DNA of 12,270 nucleotides from Magnetococcales bacterium (GTDB taxonomy: Bacteria; Pseudomonadota; Magnetococcia; Magnetococcales; JADFWU01). Shown here in pieces: positions 1-7,956 of this stretch. The notes under the pieces are model-generated. The model made no database searches. It was not told the origin of the DNA and saw nothing but the letters and a program-made list of their open reading frames with translations. The stretch lies in the NCBI GenBank assembly GCA_015234045.1, contig JADFWU010000070.1, positions 1-12,270 of the forward strand, written 5' to 3'. Every line of letters starts with the position of its first letter. The stretch's first letter is position 1. The position numbers were made by a program, and so were the translations under genes.

Positions 1-239
1 ACGTGAGCGTAGTGACGGGCATCCGTCTCATACTCAACATGGGCGGTGGCGATGGTGATTCCACGCTCACGCTCTTCTGGCGCTGCATCAATGGCATCAT
101 ACGCCATGAAGCTTGCCTGACCTTTTTCAGCCAATACTTTGGTAATGGCTGCGGTCAATGTGGTTTTTCCGTGGTCCACGTGACCAATCGTTCCGATGTT
201 CACGTGGGGTTTCGTACGCTCAAATTTTTCCTTGGACAT
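1..239 (-). CDS. tuf: Elongation factor Tu, N-terminal part only (truncated by window edge)
   Basis: EF-Tu is the GTPase that delivers aminoacyl-tRNA to the ribosomal A site in the cytoplasm. The visible 79 residues begin [20 protein letters not shown], the near-invariant EF-Tu start. The P-loop GHVDHGKTT lies at residues 19-27, and the switch I segment [14 protein letters not shown] at about 59-72 includes the Mg-binding Thr62. The segment [17 protein letters not shown] differs from the E. coli version and resembles alphaproteobacterial or related EF-Tu; that comparison is from memory. The ATG is 16 bases downstream of the fusA stop, so the two genes are almost certainly co-transcribed. The ribosome binding site is modest (AGGTAGAG). 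The remaining ~80% of the protein lies beyond position 1. Whether a second tuf copy exists elsewhere cannot be seen. Confidence 0.98.
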   Translation of the reverse strand, partial: MSKEKFERTKPHVNIGTIGHVDHGKTTLTAAITKVLAEKGQASFMAYDAIDAAPEERERGITIATAHVEYETDARHYAH

Positions 240-255
240 GATACTCTACCTACTA

Positions 256-2331
256 TTATCCCTTCACTTTCGCCACAATCTCTTCCGCAATGCCATCTGG
301 CACGGCTTCGTAGTGATCGAATTGCATTGTAAATGTCGCTCGACCCTGACTCATAGAGCGAAGGTCAGTAGCATAACCAAACATTGTTGCCAAAGGCACC
401 ATACCTTTAACCAACTGGTTTTTACCTAATGCTTCCATTCCTGAAATCTGGCCACGGCGTGAATTCAAGTCGCCGATAACATCACCCATATACTCTTCAG
501 GAACTTCTACCTCAACAGCCATAACCGGTTCAAGGAGCGTGGGCGATGCTTTTCTGCACCCCTCTTTAAACGCCATTGACCCAGCGATTTTAAATGCCAT
601 TTCGTTAGAATCTACATCATGGTAAGAGCCGTCAAACAATGTCGCTTTGACGTCAACCACTGGATAACCGGCTTTAACACCAGTTTGCATGGCTTCTTCA
701 ATACCTTTTCCAACAGCTGGAATATATTCCCGGGGTACTACGCCGCCCTTAATCGCATCCACGAACTCAAAGCCAGCGCCTGGTTCCTGAGGCTCCAATT
801 TGATCCATACATGACCAAATTGACCACGCCCGCCAGTTTGACGGACAAACTTGCCTTCCTGATCCAGGGTTTTCCGAATGGTTTCCCGGTAGGCCACTTG
901 AGGTTGGCCAATGTTTGCATCAACTTTATATTCACGCATAAGACGATCAACGATGATCTCAAGGTGAAGTTCACCCATGCCAGAGATAATCGTTTGATTG
1001 GTTTCATGATCCGTTTCAACTTTGAATGAAGGATCTTCCTGAGCCAACCGCGCTAGAGCAACACCCATTTTTTCCTGATCAGCCTTTGTCTTAGGCTCAA
1101 TAGCAATAGAGATAACCGGATCCGGAAACTCCATACGTTCCAGAATAATGGGATCAGATGCGGCGCACAGAGTATCGCCTGTTGTCGTATTTTTCAACCC
1201 TACAGCTGCGGCAATATCACCAGCACGCACTTCTTTGATGTCTTCACGCTTGTTTGCATGCATCAAAAGAATACGGCCAATCCGCTCTTTTCTGTCTTTT
1301 GTCGCGTTTAATACATAGGAACCAGACTCTAGAATACCAGAATAAACACGGAAAAATGTCAGAGTTCCCACAAAAGGGTCTGCCATGATTTTAAAAGCCA
1401 ATGCTGAGAAAGGCTCATCATCGGATGATGGTCGAGTAGCTTCTTCACCAGAAGGCAACTCACCGGTCACAGCGTCAATTTCTGATGGCGCTGGGAAAAA
1501 TTCCACAACAGCATCAAGTAGAGGCTGAACACCCTTGTTCTTAAAAGCTGAACCACAGAACACAGGGACAAAGGCGTTGTTGATAACGCCAAGACGAATC
1601 ACAGAACGAAAATCTTTTTCTGAAATCTCTTCGCCTTCAAGATATTTTTCCATTAACGCATCATCTTGCTCAAGAGCAGTCTCAAGCAAAAGCGTACGGT
1701 GCTCTTTGGCGATATCAACCAAATCTTCTGGAATTTCCGCTACTTCAAACTTCGCTCCCATAGTCTCATCATCGAAGAGAAATGCTTTCATGGTGACCAA
1801 GTCAACCATACCACGGAAATCTTCTTCTGCACCAATGGGAATCTGAGCTGCCAAAGCAACATCACCAAGGCGCTCTTTGATCATCTTTACGACGCGCATA
1901 AAGTCTGCGCCCATTCGGTCCATTTTGTTAACAAAGGCCATCCGGGGCACTTTGTAACGCTCAGCTTGGCGCCAAACCGTTTCTGACTGCGGCTGAACAC
2001 CGCCAACAGCACAGAAAACTGCAACTGTACCATCAAGAACACGGAGCGCACGCTCAACTTCAATGGTGAAGTCAACATGGCCAGGCGTATCGATGATATT
2101 GATACGGTGATCATTCCAGAAACAGGTAGTAGCAGCTGAGGTAATGGTAATACCACGCTCCTGTTCCTGCTCCATCCAGTCCATAGTGGCTGCGCCATCA
2201 TGAACTTCACCGATCTTATGAGAACGTCCAGTATAGTAAAGGATGCGCTCAGTCACAGTGGTCTTACCTGCATCAATATGAGCCATGATGCCGATATTAC
2301 GATACTGTTTCAGTGGAACAGTTCTTGCCAC
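256..2331 (-). CDS. fusA: Elongation factor G (EF-G, translocase GTPase)
   Basis: EF-G drives tRNA-mRNA translocation on the ribosome and, with RRF, ribosome recycling. The 691-residue protein is complete. G-domain motifs are in order: AHIDAGKTT (17-25), RGITITSA (59-66), DTPGH (81-85), NKMD (135-138) and GSAFK (260-264). Domain III carries [14 protein letters not shown]. Domain IV has [11 protein letters not shown], and the C-terminal domain has [14 protein letters not shown]. All are typical of canonical EF-G1 rather than a paralogue such as EF-G2 or TetM. Length matches the ~690-residue form of alphaproteobacteria and many other phyla, and is shorter than the 704 residues of E. coli. The start is GTG, supported by the invariant sequence that follows it ([21 protein letters not shown]). 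Termination is by adjacent in-phase stops TAA TAG just before tuf. The gene is separated from rpsG by a long gap with its own terminator and putative promoter. Confidence 0.98.
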   Translation of the reverse strand: MARTVPLKQYRNIGIMAHIDAGKTTVTERILYYTGRSHKIGEVHDGAATMDWMEQEQERGITITSAATTCFWNDHRINIIDTPGHVDFTIEVERALRVLDGTVAVFCAVGGVQPQSETVWRQAERYKVPRMAFVNKMDRMGADFMRVVKMIKERLGDVALAAQIPIGAEEDFRGMVDLVTMKAFLFDDETMGAKFEVAEIPEDLVDIAKEHRTLLLETALEQDDALMEKYLEGEEISEKDFRSVIRLGVINNAFVPVFCGSAFKNKGVQPLLDAVVEFFPAPSEIDAVTGELPSGEEATRPSSDDEPFSALAFKIMADPFVGTLTFFRVYSGILESGSYVLNATKDRKERIGRILLMHANKREDIKEVRAGDIAAAVGLKNTTTGDTLCAASDPIILERMEFPDPVISIAIEPKTKADQEKMGVALARLAQEDPSFKVETDHETNQTIISGMGELHLEIIVDRLMREYKVDANIGQPQVAYRETIRKTLDQEGKFVRQTGGRGQFGHVWIKLEPQEPGAGFEFVDAIKGGVVPREYIPAVGKGIEEAMQTGVKAGYPVVDVKATLFDGSYHDVDSNEMAFKIAGSMAFKEGCRKASPTLLEPVMAVEVEVPEEYMGDVIGDLNSRRGQISGMEALGKNQLVKGMVPLATMFGYATDLRSMSQGRATFTMQFDHYEAVPDGIAEEIVAKVKG

Positions 2332-2337
2332 GTGCTA

Positions 2338-2342
2338 CCCCT
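2338..2342 (-). promoter_or_regulatory. Ribosome binding site for the GTG start of fusA
   Basis: On the minus strand AGGGG sits six bases before GTG (2331-2329). It is the only good Shine-Dalgarno match near the conserved N-terminus of EF-G, and the next in-frame Met (residue 16) lies inside the P-loop region, so the GTG start is well supported. Confidence 0.7.
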
Positions 2343-2432
2343 GTAGAACCTTGGCTTTCTCGATGTAGTCACCGAATCAAGCCTTACTTAACTGTATTTA
2401 CTGTCCTTTATCGTGAACAAAAGCACTGTCAC

Positions 2433-2462
2433 AATAAAGTCAGTTAACCGAATTACTGTCAA
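2433..2462 (-). promoter_or_regulatory. Candidate sigma70-type promoter for fusA-tuf
   Basis: On the minus strand a perfect TTGACA (-35) occupies 2462-2457. With an 18-base spacer the best -10 match is TTTATT at 2438-2433 (4 of 6 consensus positions); with 17 bases it is CTTTAT (3 of 6). It lies directly after two terminator-like hairpins and about 100 bases before the fusA start, where a promoter would be needed if the terminator is efficient. The -10 is mediocre, so the exact start point is uncertain. Confidence 0.5.
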
Positions 2463-2499
2463 AAAAAATCACAACCTGAAGCAACACACACCTTCAGAT
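2461..2499 (-). terminator. Second terminator-like hairpin after rpsG (tandem, weaker)
   Basis: On the minus strand ATCTGAAG (2499-2492) pairs with CTTCAGGT (2481-2474), giving eight pairs including one G-U around a 10-base loop. Five bases (TGTGA) then separate the stem from a run of eight T (2468-2461). The gap between stem and T-run is longer than in ideal intrinsic terminators, so this may be a back-up terminator or a chance hairpin. The last two T of the run are the first two bases of the candidate -35 box. Confidence 0.45.
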
Positions 2500-2508
2500 T
2501 CAGGCGTC

Positions 2509-2540
2509 AAAAAAGGGGCAGAGCGGCTTATGCCCTGCCC
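2509..2540 (-). terminator. Rho-independent terminator downstream of rpsG
   Basis: On the minus strand GGGCAGGGC (2540-2532) pairs with GCTCTGCCC (2524-2516): nine pairs, one of them G-U, around the 7-base loop ATAAGCC. One C and then six T (2514-2509) follow. A GC-rich stem directly followed by a T-run is the textbook intrinsic terminator layout. It lies about 110 bases after the rpsG stop and would end, or partly end, transcripts from rpsL-rpsG before fusA. Confidence 0.85.
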
Positions 2541-2605
2541 ACGGACTTTGAAGATCTTCTGATCAGCTATTTTTAGGAGAGAGAAACGCTCTTTCCGTTC
2601 TGCAT

Positions 2606-2629
2606 TGTGTTGGTTGTTAACGCAACACA
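2606..2629 (-). other. Short hairpin just after rpsG
   Basis: On the minus strand TGTGTTG (2629-2623) and CAACACA (2612-2606) can form a perfect 7-bp stem with a 10-base loop, about 20 bases after the rpsG stop. No T-run follows, so it is not an intrinsic terminator. It could protect the 3' end of the rpsL-rpsG message or be a chance repeat. Confidence 0.35.
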
Positions 2630-2649
2630 TTAACCGTACGTAAAAACCC

Positions 2650-3132
<483 letters not shown>

Positions 3133-3149
3133 TCAGACATATAATACAC

Positions 3150-3175
3150 TGTTTCGGGCTAAACACTCCGAAACA
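3150..3175 (-). promoter_or_regulatory. Hairpin in the rpsL-rpsG spacer, candidate S7 feedback site
   Basis: On the minus strand TGTTTCGG (3175-3168) pairs perfectly with CCGAAACA (3157-3150) around a 10-base loop, ending 15 bases before the rpsG Shine-Dalgarno. In E. coli S7 binds structured RNA in the same spacer and represses translation. Position is the only support here; I could not match the S7-binding features of 16S rRNA in the loop. It has no T-run, so it is not an intrinsic terminator. Confidence 0.4.
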
Positions 3176-3205
3176 AATCTCTTGAATACGATTATTTATC
3201 GTAGA

Positions 3206-3577
3206 TTACTTGGGCCGCTTGGCACCGTATTTGGAGCGTCCTTGTTTCCGGTCCTTAACGCCCTGAGTATCGAGGTGACCACGAACAATATGGTAACGCA
3301 CACCAGGAAGGTCCTTAACACGACCGCCACGAATCAGGACAACACTATGCTCCTGAAGATTATGGCTTTCACCAGGAATATACGCGGTTACCTCATGACC
3401 ATTGGTCAAACGGACACGAGCCACCTTACGAAGGGCCGAGTTCGGCTTCTTAGGGGTGGTGGTGTACACGCGGGTGCAAACGCCCCTTTTTTGAGGGCAA
3501 GATTCCATGGCCGGAACATTTGTCTTCTTTTTCTGGATCTTGCGACCATGGCGCACCAGCTGGTTGACTGTCGGCAT
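3206..3577 (-). CDS. rpsL: 30S ribosomal protein S12 (uS12)
   Basis: S12 sits at the decoding centre of the 30S subunit and influences translational accuracy. The complete 123-residue protein begins [15 protein letters not shown] and contains the invariant [20 protein letters not shown] block (27-46) and [17 protein letters not shown] (84-100). Lys43 and Lys88, the positions classically mutated in streptomycin resistance, are both unmutated lysine, and Pro91 is present. Asp89, the residue beta-methylthiolated by RimO in many bacteria, is present. The sequence therefore predicts a streptomycin-sensitive S12. The ATG is preceded by GGAG (3591-3588), ten bases upstream. The gene has its own strong promoter in the gap after rpoC and is followed by rpsG 85 bases on. 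Confidence 0.99.
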   Translation of the reverse strand: MPTVNQLVRHGRKIQKKKTNVPAMESCPQKRGVCTRVYTTTPKKPNSALRKVARVRLTNGHEVTAYIPGESHNLQEHSVVLIRGGRVKDLPGVRYHIVRGHLDTQGVKDRKQGRSKYGAKRPK

Positions 3578-3636
3578 TTTAACGATTCTCCAAACTGAAT
3601 TTTCAGTGTTTTCCAGGCGGTTCAGTTAAACAGGCA

Positions 3637-3664
3637 ATTATAGAGTCGTTCTGCGTCCTGTAAA
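3637..3664 (-). promoter_or_regulatory. Strong sigma70-type promoter for rpsL-rpsG
   Basis: On the minus strand TTTACA (-35, 3664-3659, 5 of 6 consensus) is followed after 16 bases by a perfect TATAAT (-10, 3642-3637). The predicted start is near 3631, giving a leader of about 50 bases before the rpsL ATG. Two A-tracts lie upstream on the same strand, five A at 3672-3668 and seven A at 3694-3688. Their centres are about 21 bases apart, resembling an UP element that would raise promoter strength. It is the best promoter in the window, and its place suits separate transcription of rpsL. Confidence 0.75.
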
Positions 3665-3783
3665 GACTTTTTCTGATCCTGGGTCACTTTTTTTATGGAA
3701 ATCTCTTACAGATTCCCAATTCATAGCCAGCATTTGGCATCTAACCTTGTGATATTCACCAAGATTTCTGCATGCTGATCGCC

Positions 3784-6700
3784 CTATTCATTTCCAAAAT
3801 GCATTGTATGACCAGTGCCAGCAGGCACCAAGCGGCCAACGATGACATTCTCTTTTAGTCCATTCAACGTATCCGCACGTCCAGACACAGCAGCTTCTGT
3901 AAGAACACGTGTGGTTTCTTGGAACGATGCCGCAGAGATAAACGATGGTGTTGACAATGATGCCTTGGTGATACCGAGCAACAATGGCGTTGCCGTTGCC
4001 TCAGCTTTCTTTGACGACTTCATACGCTTATTTGTCTGGTTGAACTCTACGTATTCAACAGACTCGCCTGTCACGAACGTGGTGTCACCAGGATCAGTAA
4101 TCATTACCTTCTGCAACATCTGACGCACAATGACCTCAATGTGCTTATCATTGATCCGCACACCCTGGAGGCGGTAAACCTCCTGGATCTCATTGATCAT
4201 GAATTGGCACAGCGCTTCCAAGCCGAGCACCTTCAGAATATCCTGAGGTACGGGCGAACCTTCCATCAGCGGCTCACCTGGGCGGATGTAGTCGCCTTCA
4301 TTGACTGCCAACTGCTTACCTTTAGGCAGAAGATACTCTAAGGTCTCGCCCTCCTCGTCCGTAACGACAACGCGACGTTTACCTTTCAAGTCCTTTCCGA
4401 AGCTAACTGTACCTTCATTTTCAGCAATGATGGCAAACTCTTTTGGCTTCCGCGCTTCAAACAGTTCAACAACCCGTGGAAGACCACCGGTAATATCACG
4501 TGTTTTTGAGCTTTGACGTGGAATCTTGGCAATGATGTCGCCCGCTTTAACGGCTTCATCTTCTTGAACAGTGATAACAGCACCAACCGGTAGATAATAA
4601 CGAACAGCTGTACCATTTGGAAGCGTAAGTGTTTCGCCACTGTCTGGATCTTTCAAACTGATCCGAGGTCGCATATCCGTCTTACGGGCTTGTGCTTTCC
4701 ATTCAGTCACCTCACGATTGGTCAGACCGGTGGTTTCATCAACTGACTCACGCAGGGTCACACCTTCCACAAGGTCACCAAAATTCACATGACCACTCAA
4801 TTCTGTGATGATCGGCGCAGCAAATGGGTCCCATTCGACAACTGTAGCGCCTTTTTCAACCTGGGAACCATCGGTGTAGGAGATCCGCGCACCGTATGGA
4901 ATACGATGCCGCTCACGTTCTCGGCCACCTGCTACATTGCCTTCCTTATCCGTGGTTGCTTCATGCAGTGTCACTTCACCATTGCGGCTTAACACAACCA
5001 GCTTCTCGTTGCGATCCTGCACTGTGGTAAGGTTGTGAAAACGAATGAATCCACCATGAACTGTCTCAATAGAAGACTGTTCAACAGAACTAGAAGCCGT
5101 ACCACCAATATGGAACGTACGCATGGTCAGCTGTGTACCTGGCTCACCAATACTCTGAGCAGCAATAACACCAACTGCTTCACCTACAGTGACAGCCTTA
5201 CCACGAGCAAGATCACGACCATAGCACGTAACACACACACCGCGTTCCGTCTCACACAACAGCGGTGAGCGAATTTGGATGCTATCCACATTGGAGTTAC
5301 GAATCACCTGGACGAGTGCCTCATCGACAATCGTATTCGCTTTTACCAGTTTCTCTTTCGTAATGGGGTCAATGACATCTTCTACCGGTGTCCTACCCAA
5401 AGCGCGGTCACCAAGGGTGTCAATAATCTCATTACCTTCAACAAGAGCGGTCAATTGAATGCTATTTTTTGTTCCGCAATCTTGTTCACGAACAATACAA
5501 TCTTGGGCTACATCAACCAAACGACGGGTCAGATAACCGGAGTTGGCTGTTTTCAACGCTGTATCAGCCAAACCTTTACGCGCACCATGGGTTGAACTGA
5601 AGTACTGAAGAACAGTCAAACCTTCACGGAAGTTCGCAGTAATCGGCGCTTCAATGATCTCACCAGAAGGCTTGGCCATCAAACCACGCATACCAGCCAA
5701 CTGACGAATCTGTGCAGCTGAACCACGCGCACCGGAGTTTGCCATCATAAAAATGGAGTTAAAGGACAACTGCTCCTGACCATCCGGGCCAGGTTCACTG
5801 GAGATACCTTTCATCATCTCATCGGCGACATCTTCCGTACACTGCGACCAGATATCAACGACCTTGTTATACTTCTCACCTTCGGTAATCAAACCATCGG
5901 TATACTGACGTTCGATCAGTTTCACCTTTGCTTGTGAATCAGCAATGAGCGTCTTCTTCGCTTCAGGAATGACCATATCATCCTTACCAAAGGAGATACC
6001 CGCTCGAGCAGCAGAGGTGAAGCCCATTGTCATCAGCCGATCAGCAAACACAACAGTCGTCTTGGTGCCGCAGCTACGGTAAACATAGTCGATCAGCTTT
6101 GCTACTTCCTTCTTAGTCAGCAGCTTGTTGATCATTTTGAACGGCACCTGTTCAGGCAACAGTTCAGTCATCATGATACGACCAACTGTGGTCTTAACAC
6201 GTTCACCACGGAAACGACACTGAATCGCCGCATGCAGGCCGACTGCTTTTGAGTCGAATGCCTGACGCACTTCCATTGGATCGGAGAATATAGTCCCTTC
6301 TCCAAGCACATCAAACCGTTCAGAGGTCATATAGTACAGACCAAGAATGATATCCTGGGTAGGCACGATAATCGGCTTACCATTGGCTGGTGAGAGGATG
6401 TTATTGGTAGACATCATCAAAACGCGCGCTTCAATCTGCGCCTCAATGGACAGCGGTACATGGACCGCCATCTGGTCGCCGTCAAAGTCAGCGTTAAAGG
6501 CCGTACAAACCAAAGGATGCAACTGAATGGCCTTGCCTTCGATAAGCTTCGGCTCAAATGCCTGGATACCCAAACGGTGAAGCGTTGGCGCACGGTTGAG
6601 CAGTACTGGATGTTCACGAATAACTTCTTCAAGAATATCCCATACTTCCGGCTTCTCTTTCTCAACCATCCGCTTTGCAGCTTTAATGGTGGTAGAGAGT

Positions 6701-7875
6701 CCACGCTCTTCAAGACGGTTGTAGATAAACGGCTTAAACAACTCCAAAGCCATTTTCTTAGGCAGACCGCACTCATGCAGCTTCAAATCAGGTCCAACAA
6801 CGATCACTGAACGACCGGAGTAATCAACACGTTTACCGAGCAGGTTAAGACGGAAACGGCCCTGTTTACCTTTCAGCATTTCTGAAAGCGATTTCAGTGG
6901 ACGACGGTTTGTACCGGTAATGACCCGACCACGACGACCGTTATCAAACAGTGCGTCAACCGACTCCTGAAGCATACGCTTCTCGTTGCGGATGATGATA
7001 TCCGGTGCGCGAAGCTCATGAAGACGTTTCAAACGATTGTTCCGATTGATCACACGACGATAAAGGTCGTTGAGATCGGAAGTCGCAAAACGACCACCAT
7101 CCAAAGGCACTAAAGGACGCAACTCAGGCGGAATGACTGGAACAACTTCCAAAATCATCCACTCTGGACGATTGCCAGACTCCTGAATAACTTCCAGAGT
7201 ATGGAGACGCTTAACAATCTTTTTACGTCGTGCTTCTGAACGGTTATCAACCAACTCATCACGAAGGGTGACAACTTCTTTCTCTATATCCAGCTCTTGA
7301 AGCATCTCGCGGATCGCTTCCGCACCAATGCCCACCACGAACTCATCGCCATACTCATCTTGATATTGGCGCAGACGATCTTCAGTCAGCAACTCACCAC
7401 GTTTCAGTGGTGTCATACGCGGATCCATCACAACGAAGTTCTCAAAGTAGAGAACCCGCTCCAGATCTTTCAGCGTCATATCCAGAAGAAGACCAATACG
7501 GCTGGGCAGTGATTTCAAGAACCAAATATGCGCAACAGGTGAGGCCAGTTCAATATGGCCCATCCGTTCACGACGCACTTTGGACTGAATAACTTCAACA
7601 CCGCACTTTTCACACACTACCCCACGATGTTTGAGGCGTTTATATTTTCCGCACAGACACTCATAATCCTTGATGGGACCAAAGATCTTAGCGCAAAACA
7701 GACCATCACGTTCGGGCTTGAAAGTCCGATAGTTAATGGTTTCAGGTTTTTTTACCTCGCCAAAAGACCAAGAACGAATCTTCTCCGGTGAAGCAATGGA
7801 GATGCGTATCGCATCGAAATTCTGACCCAGGGTTGGCCGGGAAAAGATCTTGAAAAGATTCTGCTGTTGACTCAC
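3784..7875 (-). CDS. rpoC: DNA-directed RNA polymerase subunit beta'
   Basis: Beta' carries the catalytic Mg site of RNA polymerase and forms the clamp. I take the start as GTG at 7875-7873, giving 1363 residues. In this numbering the zinc ribbon cysteines are 73, 75, 88 and 91 (in DYECLCGKY and VCEKCGVEV). The catalytic NADFDGDQM motif is at 461-469, with Asp463, 465 and 467. The bridge helix region ([20 protein letters not shown]) is near 760-779. The second zinc site is Cys800, 874, 881 and 884, with the same spacing as in E. coli. MRTFHIGG of the trigger loop is at 918-925, followed by a long insertion (SI3-like) before [16 protein letters not shown]. The C-terminal [18 protein letters not shown] is intact. 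A TTG start at 7914 would add 13 non-conserved residues and has no good ribosome binding site. The gene lies 81 bases after rpoB; I see no intrinsic terminator after it. Confidence 0.98.
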   Translation of the reverse strand: MSQQQNLFKIFSRPTLGQNFDAIRISIASPEKIRSWSFGEVKKPETINYRTFKPERDGLFCAKIFGPIKDYECLCGKYKRLKHRGVVCEKCGVEVIQSKVRRERMGHIELASPVAHIWFLKSLPSRIGLLLDMTLKDLERVLYFENFVVMDPRMTPLKRGELLTEDRLRQYQDEYGDEFVVGIGAEAIREMLQELDIEKEVVTLRDELVDNRSEARRKKIVKRLHTLEVIQESGNRPEWMILEVVPVIPPELRPLVPLDGGRFATSDLNDLYRRVINRNNRLKRLHELRAPDIIIRNEKRMLQESVDALFDNGRRGRVITGTNRRPLKSLSEMLKGKQGRFRLNLLGKRVDYSGRSVIVVGPDLKLHECGLPKKMALELFKPFIYNRLEERGLSTTIKAAKRMVEKEKPEVWDILEEVIREHPVLLNRAPTLHRLGIQAFEPKLIEGKAIQLHPLVCTAFNADFDGDQMAVHVPLSIEAQIEARVLMMSTNNILSPANGKPIIVPTQDIILGLYYMTSERFDVLGEGTIFSDPMEVRQAFDSKAVGLHAAIQCRFRGERVKTTVGRIMMTELLPEQVPFKMINKLLTKKEVAKLIDYVYRSCGTKTTVVFADRLMTMGFTSAARAGISFGKDDMVIPEAKKTLIADSQAKVKLIERQYTDGLITEGEKYNKVVDIWSQCTEDVADEMMKGISSEPGPDGQEQLSFNSIFMMANSGARGSAAQIRQLAGMRGLMAKPSGEIIEAPITANFREGLTVLQYFSSTHGARKGLADTALKTANSGYLTRRLVDVAQDCIVREQDCGTKNSIQLTALVEGNEIIDTLGDRALGRTPVEDVIDPITKEKLVKANTIVDEALVQVIRNSNVDSIQIRSPLLCETERGVCVTCYGRDLARGKAVTVGEAVGVIAAQSIGEPGTQLTMRTFHIGGTASSSVEQSSIETVHGGFIRFHNLTTVQDRNEKLVVLSRNGEVTLHEATTDKEGNVAGGRERERHRIPYGARISYTDGSQVEKGATVVEWDPFAAPIITELSGHVNFGDLVEGVTLRESVDETTGLTNREVTEWKAQARKTDMRPRISLKDPDSGETLTLPNGTAVRYYLPVGAVITVQEDEAVKAGDIIAKIPRQSSKTRDITGGLPRVVELFEARKPKEFAIIAENEGTVSFGKDLKGKRRVVVTDEEGETLEYLLPKGKQLAVNEGDYIRPGEPLMEGSPVPQDILKVLGLEALCQFMINEIQEVYRLQGVRINDKHIEVIVRQMLQKVMITDPGDTTFVTGESVEYVEFNQTNKRMKSSKKAEATATPLLLGITKASLSTPSFISAASFQETTRVLTEAAVSGRADTLNGLKENVIVGRLVPAGTGHTMHFGNE

Positions 7876-7883
7876 GCCTATAG

Positions 7884-7888
7884 CCTCC
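7884..7888 (-). promoter_or_regulatory. Shine-Dalgarno that sets the rpoC start
   Basis: On the minus strand GGAGG (7888-7884) is followed by eight bases and GTG (7875-7873), then codons for [10 protein letters not shown], which match where other RpoC proteins begin. The upstream in-frame TTG at 7914-7912 has only CCCTTGA before it. The Shine-Dalgarno would lie within the coding sequence of the longer version, which argues for the GTG start. Confidence 0.85.
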
Positions 7889-7956
7889 GGTATCCGCGAA
7901 ATACCCTGTTCCAATCAAGGGAACGGTTCTAAAGCAGTTCATGCATTGCTGAACGA

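Larger units (their letters stand above)
2332..2649 (-). other. Long non-coding gap between rpsG and fusA
   Basis: This 318-base stretch holds no credible gene. An open frame crossing it on the minus strand (2708-2469) starts inside rpsG in another frame and has no family resemblance. In transcription order the gap holds a 7-bp hairpin just after rpsG, a strong intrinsic terminator, a second hairpin followed by eight T, a consensus -35 box, an AT-rich region of about 100 bases with the repeated word GACAGTAA (minus-strand copies at 2460-2453 and 2405-2398), and the fusA ribosome binding site. In E. coli the rpsG-fusA spacer is only a few tens of bases, so this gap is long. Confidence 0.8.

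Noticed and set aside
619-1029. 136-codon open frame on the plus strand antisense to fusA
   Set aside because: It is fully covered by conserved EF-G sequence; the translation has no recognisable domain. Similar antisense frames at 9526-9972 and 8254-8673 were rejected for the same reason.
3695-3720. Hairpin GGAATCT/AGATTTCC in the rpoC-rpsL gap as an rpoC terminator
   Set aside because: In the transcribed direction the imperfect stem is followed by A-rich rather than T-rich sequence, so it does not fit an intrinsic terminator.
7915-7956. Short inverted repeats (GTTCA/TGAAC and GTTCC/GGAAC) between rpoB and rpoC
   Set aside because: The stems are only five base pairs with no T-run, and the second extends into bases 7901-7914; this is too weak to call a regulatory feature.
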